From assembly GCF_009828585.1 (NCBI RefSeq), contig NZ_WSRZ01000010.1, positions 62,001 to 126,000 of the forward strand: a DNA stretch of 64,000 nucleotides. The letters are read 5' to 3'. Positions 61,980 through 64,000 of this stretch are shown one piece after another. A program made the position numbers and the translations under genes. Position 1 is the stretch's first letter. Each line of letters begins with the position of its first letter. The notes beneath the pieces were generated by a model. That model saw only the letters and a list, made by a program, of their open reading frames with translations, searched no databases and was not told the origin of the DNA. The DNA comes from Shewanella litoralis (lineage in GTDB: Bacteria; Pseudomonadota; Gammaproteobacteria; Enterobacterales; Shewanellaceae).

Positions 61980-63308
61980 TTAATGAGTAAATTCAAACTC
62001 AAATTTGGCACCGCCTAAAGACGCCGACTCTGTAACGGTTAATGTGCCGTGATAGCTGTCAACCAAGTCGCGCACAATAGCGAGGCCGATGCCGTGACCT
62101 TGTTCGTAAGTGTCGGCGCGCATACCACGTTCAAATATTTGCTGTTGCTTGTCTTTAGGCACTCCAGCACCATCATCTTCAATACTGATCAGTAAGCTAT
62201 TGGCTAATTGCTTAACGCTCAATAACACATGGCTATTGGCTGCTTTGCAGGCATTGTCTAATACGTTACCGAGCATTTCAGTTAAGTCAGACTCATCACC
62301 TTTAAAGCGGGCGTCAGCATCACCATGATAATCAATGCTCAAGGCTTGATGTTGGTATATTTTCCCCAAGGTGCGCACCAAACGAGTGGCAATATCATCA
62401 ACACTCACACCAAGATGCCACCCCGTTCCTGCAGCGCTTTGCGCCCGCTTTAACTGATACGCCACAATTTGATTAATGCGATTAATCTGTTCAAGCGAGG
62501 TGTCATTTAAATTGGCCTGGGTTTGCATTACGGCGAGTGGTGTTTTTAAACTATGAGCTAAATCGGCCAGGGCGTTACGGTAACGTTTACGCTGATTTTG
62601 TTCTGTTTGCAGTAAGGTATTGAGCTGCTTTGCTACCTTTTGCAGTTCAATGGGATATTGGGTGCTGAGTTGCATCGACTTACCTTGCTCTACAGCACTG
62701 AGTTCCTGGCTGAATTTGCCTAAGGGTTTGAGGGTCCATAATAACCAACTTAATTGCACGCTAAATAACAGCGCCATTAATATCAATAACCAGGTCCACA
62801 ATGTTTTTGAAAACTGGCTAATTTGTTGTTGGTATTCTTGCTGGTTTTTAATGATGTGCAGCGTCATGGTAAAAGGCTGTTCGCTGGTGGCAAAGCTGAC
62901 ACTGAAACTGTAAATCAATTGCGGTTTATCGTTAATGAGAATGCTGGCGTAACTGTTTCGACCCGTTGCAGGTTTTGGTAAGTTAATCGGTGTGTTTAAG
63001 CCTAAAAACGAATTTGAGGTCCACAGTAATTGATTGTCTTTGGTGGTGATCAGAGCATAGAGACCAGAGCCAATGACATTGAATTGGTTTTCGAGCAGGT
63101 GCTCAGGCATAAGTAATTCATCATTTTCCACTTCGGCCATGGCTAATACGGAATAAACATAGGCTTTTAACTGATTTTTTGCCGCCACGTTAATTTGGGT
63201 TTCAAAGGCGTTGTTCACGGTAATGCCAATAATGGGCAGCAATACTAAAATAAGCAGTAATGCACTGACCACAATGCGGACTTTAAGCGAGCCCAATAAC
63301 TTATTCAT
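61980..63308 (-). CDS. PhoQ-like sensor histidine kinase
   Basis: 442 residues. Two membrane segments (about 10-30 and 170-192) flank a periplasmic sensor of about 140 residues. The H box is ALADLAHSLKTPLAVMQTQAN; the HSLKTPLAVxQ form is that of PhoQ. N box MLGNVLDNACKAANS, G box EDDGAGVPKDKQQQIFERG and HGIGLAIVRDLVDSYHG follow. Its start overlaps the regulator gene by 8 nt. Mg2+/antimicrobial-peptide sensing is known for PhoQ; the periplasmic domain here is not obviously the same. Confidence 0.92.
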   Translation of the reverse strand: MNKLLGSLKVRIVVSALLLILVLLPIIGITVNNAFETQINVAAKNQLKAYVYSVLAMAEVENDELLMPEHLLENQFNVIGSGLYALITTKDNQLLWTSNSFLGLNTPINLPKPATGRNSYASILINDKPQLIYSFSVSFATSEQPFTMTLHIIKNQQEYQQQISQFSKTLWTWLLILMALLFSVQLSWLLWTLKPLGKFSQELSAVEQGKSMQLSTQYPIELQKVAKQLNTLLQTEQNQRKRYRNALADLAHSLKTPLAVMQTQANLNDTSLEQINRINQIVAYQLKRAQSAAGTGWHLGVSVDDIATRLVRTLGKIYQHQALSIDYHGDADARFKGDESDLTEMLGNVLDNACKAANSHVLLSVKQLANSLLISIEDDGAGVPKDKQQQIFERGMRADTYEQGHGIGLAIVRDLVDSYHGTLTVTESASLGGAKFEFEFTH

Positions 63309-63984
63309 GCTGCCCTAATTGGCGTAAACGATAACCCTGGCCGCGCAGTGTTTCAATGAGCTGATATTGATTGTCAGGGTCGAGCTTTTTACGCAAGCGA
63401 CGAATAAACACTTCGATAACGTTGGAGTCTAAATCAAAATCTTGATCGTAAATATGTTCAATCAAACTGCTTTTAGAATGCACCGAACCGGGATGCAGCA
63501 TAAGGTATTCAAATAACTTGTATTCCGAACCACTTAAATTAACCACCTGCTGATGCATTTTAATTTCAAGGCTACGAGTATTAATACTAAAAGGCCCATT
63601 TTGAATGACTGGGCTGGCTTTACCTGCAGAGCGGCGGATTAAAGCATTAATTCTTGCGACTAACTCTTCAAGCTGAAACGGCTTACTTAAATAGTCATCT
63701 GCACCGGCATCAAGGCCGATCACTTTGTCTTGCCAGCTATCACGGGCGGTTAAAATGATAATGGGGTAACTGATATTTTGCTCGCGCAATTGGCTAATGA
63801 GCGACAGTCCATCGAGTTTGGGTAACCCGACATCAATAATCGCCACATCGTACTGGTATTCCTGGGCCTGAAATAACCCTTCTTCGCCATCTGAGGCGAC
63901 ATCGACCGTGTATTGAGCTTCAATAAGGTATTGCTTAATATTTGCTTGCAGGGCTAAGTCATCTTCGACCAGTAATAATCTCAT
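63301..63984 (-). CDS. PhoP-like OmpR-family response regulator
   Basis: 227 residues. Receiver domain with VEDD (6-9), VAIIDVGLPKLDGLSLI (Asp about 51), ILTARDSWQDKVIGLDAGADDYLSKPFQ, and winged helix (GPFSINTRSLEIKMHQQVVNLSGSEYKLFEYLMLHPGSVHSKSSLIEHIYDQDFDLDSNVIEVFIRRLRKKL). The ARxSWQDKV string is typical of PhoP. First gene of the minus-strand pair with the PhoQ-like kinase. Confidence 0.93.
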   Translation of the reverse strand: MRLLLVEDDLALQANIKQYLIEAQYTVDVASDGEEGLFQAQEYQYDVAIIDVGLPKLDGLSLISQLREQNISYPIIILTARDSWQDKVIGLDAGADDYLSKPFQLEELVARINALIRRSAGKASPVIQNGPFSINTRSLEIKMHQQVVNLSGSEYKLFEYLMLHPGSVHSKSSLIEHIYDQDFDLDSNVIEVFIRRLRKKLDPDNQYQLIETLRGQGYRLRQLGQHE

Positions 63985-64000
63985 GAGTTAGTTCCTTGAT

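Overview
The window looks like a chromosome segment of a marine gammaproteobacterium of the genus Shewanella or a very close relative (order Alteromonadales). The signs are the gene order ratA-rnfH / bamE / split borosin genes / malate synthase, the rlmN-pilW-rodZ-ispG-hisS-yfgM-bamB-der run, small protein families typical of Shewanella, the tmRNA tag ANDSNYSLAA, and moderate AT richness. It is mostly core chromosome with short accessory patches and several families of intergenic repeats. There is no large prophage, complete IS element or CRISPR array.

Layout. 1-7.3 kb: start of purE (minus), a von Willebrand lipoprotein with an ECF sigma factor and membrane partner, then a tricorn-type protease. 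7.3-19 kb: OsmC, a starch/maltodextrin pair (TonB-dependent receptor plus large pullulanase lipoprotein), a DsbA-family protein, hibernation factor and a YebC-family regulator, with two 279-bp MITE-like repeats. 19-25 kb: divergent TetR / old yellow enzyme pair with palindromic operators, an LRR-protein kinase fusion, small proteins, then a gene-poor repeat-rich stretch beside the tmRNA 3' end. 25-36 kb: ssrA and smpB, ratA-rnfH, bamE, then sonM-sonA (split borosin RiPP: backbone N-methyltransferase plus precursor) abutting a periplasmic-TPR diguanylate cyclase; malate synthase aceB follows a PdhR-like operator, and the isocitrate lyase gene after it survives only as a remnant joining its first codons to its last ~40. 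36-44 kb: mostly minus-strand genes including MtfA-like peptidase, a ParA-RHH pair, a 5'-nucleotidase and a CNNM/CBS protein. 44-53 kb: the housekeeping operon rlmN to der. 54-60 kb: a redox/flavin cluster (cytochrome b, TlpA-like thioredoxin, DUF4266 lipoprotein, DUF3570 barrel, ApbE) followed by its likely two-component system, whose two genes are separated by ten perfect 7-bp repeats. 60-64 kb: DUF3300 protein and a PhoPQ-like pair on the minus strand.

The most notable system is the sonM-sonA-cyclase operon. Split borosins are known from Shewanella oneidensis, so the enzyme class is not new. The physical link to a c-di-GMP enzyme with a periplasmic helical-repeat sensor, the altered core peptide and the lack of any nearby protease or exporter are what merit attention. 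Other points of interest are the aceA deletion, the heptanucleotide tract, a possible flavinylation motif in the DUF3570 protein, and two MITE families with near-perfect terminal inverted repeats. All assignments come from reading the sequence and from remembered family features; no database search was run.
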